From NCBI GenBank assembly GCA_946886805.1, contig CAMPJM010000061.1, positions 1 to 12,621 of the forward strand: 12,621 nt of DNA, in the 5' to 3' direction. Made by a program: the position numbers and the translations under genes. Shown piece by piece: positions 11,713 to 12,621 of the stretch. Each line of letters opens with the position of its first letter. The stretch's first letter is position 1. This stretch comes from an uncultured Flammeovirgaceae bacterium. GTDB lineage: Bacteria > Bacteroidota > Bacteroidia > Cytophagales > Cyclobacteriaceae. A model generated the notes under the pieces. That model saw nothing but the letters and a program-made list of their open reading frames with translations. It was not told where the DNA came from and searched no databases.

Positions 11713-12621
11713 ATGAAGACATTCAAGAAAATAGGAATATTTGTTTCGCTGGCTTTCATCATTGGCTTCATTTTGTTCGCCGTCAATCAGATCATCGCTT
11801 TTCATGCCAACCTCACTACGGTCAATGTAACGCTGGCATGGTTGGTTACTGGTTTTATCAGCGTTACCATATTTCTTCTGTTGCTCATACCGCTTGTTTT
11901 GATTGCCAGATTACCCAAATCAGTTACTTTCCCCGACAGCTATGAGGAGGAAGCTCGGTATCACACCGTATTGAGAAGTCGCTTATCAAGAAATAAACTG
12001 GTAAAAAAAGCCGGACTTGATGTAAATACCGAAGAGGGTATGAAGCAGGCACTGGAATTGTTGAACGTGGAAGCCCAAACCATCATTAAACAGACAGCTA
12101 AGAGTGTATTTTTAACTACTTCCATTTCGCAAAATGGAAAGCTCGATGCATTGACGGTATTCATTACCCAGAGCAGAATGATCTGGAAGGTGGCGCATAT
12201 TTATTGGCAAAGGCCGTCCATTAGAGATATGATCAAACTGTATGGGAATGTAGGAGCTACAGCTCTCATCGCTTCCGAACTGGACGAGATAGATATTACC
12301 CGACAAATAGAGCCCATCATTAATGCCGTACTTCGCAGCCCCGGCAGATCCATTCCCGTTATTGGCCATGCCGCACACATAGTAACCGATAGCCTTTTGG
12401 AAGGTTCCACCAACGCCTTTCTGACACTAAGAGTGGGCATTGTAACCCAGCGCTACTGCGGTTCCTGGGACATAGCAGATCGTAAGACTATCAGGAAGAA
12501 TTCATTCATTACCGCTTCCGGCTTATTGAGAAATCTAGTCTTCGAATCTTCCGGCAAGGTAGTAAGCAGCGTGATGACCGCGATCAAAAATGCCGGAAAA
12601 AACACCATCAAATCCGGTGTA
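11713..12621 (+). CDS. DUF697 (YcjF-like) membrane protein, N-terminal part, runs off right edge
   Basis: From ATG 11713 the frame stays open to the window end, giving 303 residues. Two membrane helices (about 7-30 and 41-66) anchor the protein. After a charged cytoplasmic region (70-130), residues ~130-250 carry the DUF697 signature: QSRMIWKVAHIYWQRPS (153-169), LYGNVGATALIASELDEID (176-194), RSPGRSIPVIGHAAHIVTDS (208-227) and NAFLTLRVGIVTQRYCGSW (234-252). DUF697 occurs in YcjF-type membrane proteins, often beside or fused to small GTPases and linked to envelope stress. No GTPase is in view; it may lie past the edge. The reading is long and gap-free although several long antisense frames overlap it. 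The promoter looks ECF-type, which would fit a stress role. The C-terminus is missing. Confidence 0.85.
   Translation, partial: MKTFKKIGIFVSLAFIIGFILFAVNQIIAFHANLTTVNVTLAWLVTGFISVTIFLLLLIPLVLIARLPKSVTFPDSYEEEARYHTVLRSRLSRNKLVKKAGLDVNTEEGMKQALELLNVEAQTIIKQTAKSVFLTTSISQNGKLDALTVFITQSRMIWKVAHIYWQRPSIRDMIKLYGNVGATALIASELDEIDITRQIEPIINAVLRSPGRSIPVIGHAAHIVTDSLLEGSTNAFLTLRVGIVTQRYCGSWDIADRKTIRKNSFITASGLLRNLVFESSGKVVSSVMTAIKNAGKNTIKSGV

Noticed and set aside
11961..12440. Three overlapping minus-strand frames of 67-88 codons
   Set aside because: They are antisense to the open DUF697 frame, which has clear family motifs and membrane helices.

Overview
The window looks like chromosome of a Bacteroidota bacterium, probably of the Cytophagales type. 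The evidence is moderate-to-low GC, leaders without clear Shine-Dalgarno sequences, a Bacteroidota-style promoter (CTTG, 21 bp, TATATTTG) and families common in that phylum (DUF2024, DUF5996, a Cys-rich MarR subtype). No rRNA, tRNA, CRISPR array or phage gene was seen.

Layout. (1) 1-1005, minus strand: an ABC exporter operon, made of a YtrB-like ATPase followed by an 11-bp-overlapping permease that runs off the left edge. A YtrA/GntR-like palindrome sits directly before the ATPase. (2) 1271-3316, plus strand: a compact cassette with a small CPVC thioredoxin-like protein, a secreted CGLC protein of unknown function, a DUF2024 gene broken by a frameshift, and a MarR-family regulator with a four-cysteine C-terminal tail. 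A 15-bp palindrome of the type TTAGGAnTCCTAA stands before the first, second and fourth genes, and all four products carry a CXXC pair. This suggests a self-regulated thiol, metal or redox response unit. (3) 3317-4186: a long stretch with no supportable gene. (4) 4187-9549, plus strand: two large predicted zinc peptidases, one HEXXH (MXAN_6640-like) and one M28. Both lack a recognisable export signal, and they share short motifs in their leaders. A strong 13-bp-stem hairpin separates them. (5) 9610-11247, minus strand: an NADPH-dependent FMN reductase followed by a DUF5996 gene, probably one operon. (6) 11271-11443: a 167-bp MITE-like inverted-repeat element flanked by TTA direct repeats, just upstream of the reductase. 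(7) 11713-12621, plus strand: the first 303 residues of a DUF697-family membrane protein, preceded by an ECF-type promoter-like sequence.

The most interesting parts are the MarR cassette with its repeated operator and the interrupted DUF2024 gene, the pair of signal-less peptidases (one fused to a degenerate HAD-like domain), and the MITE-like element.
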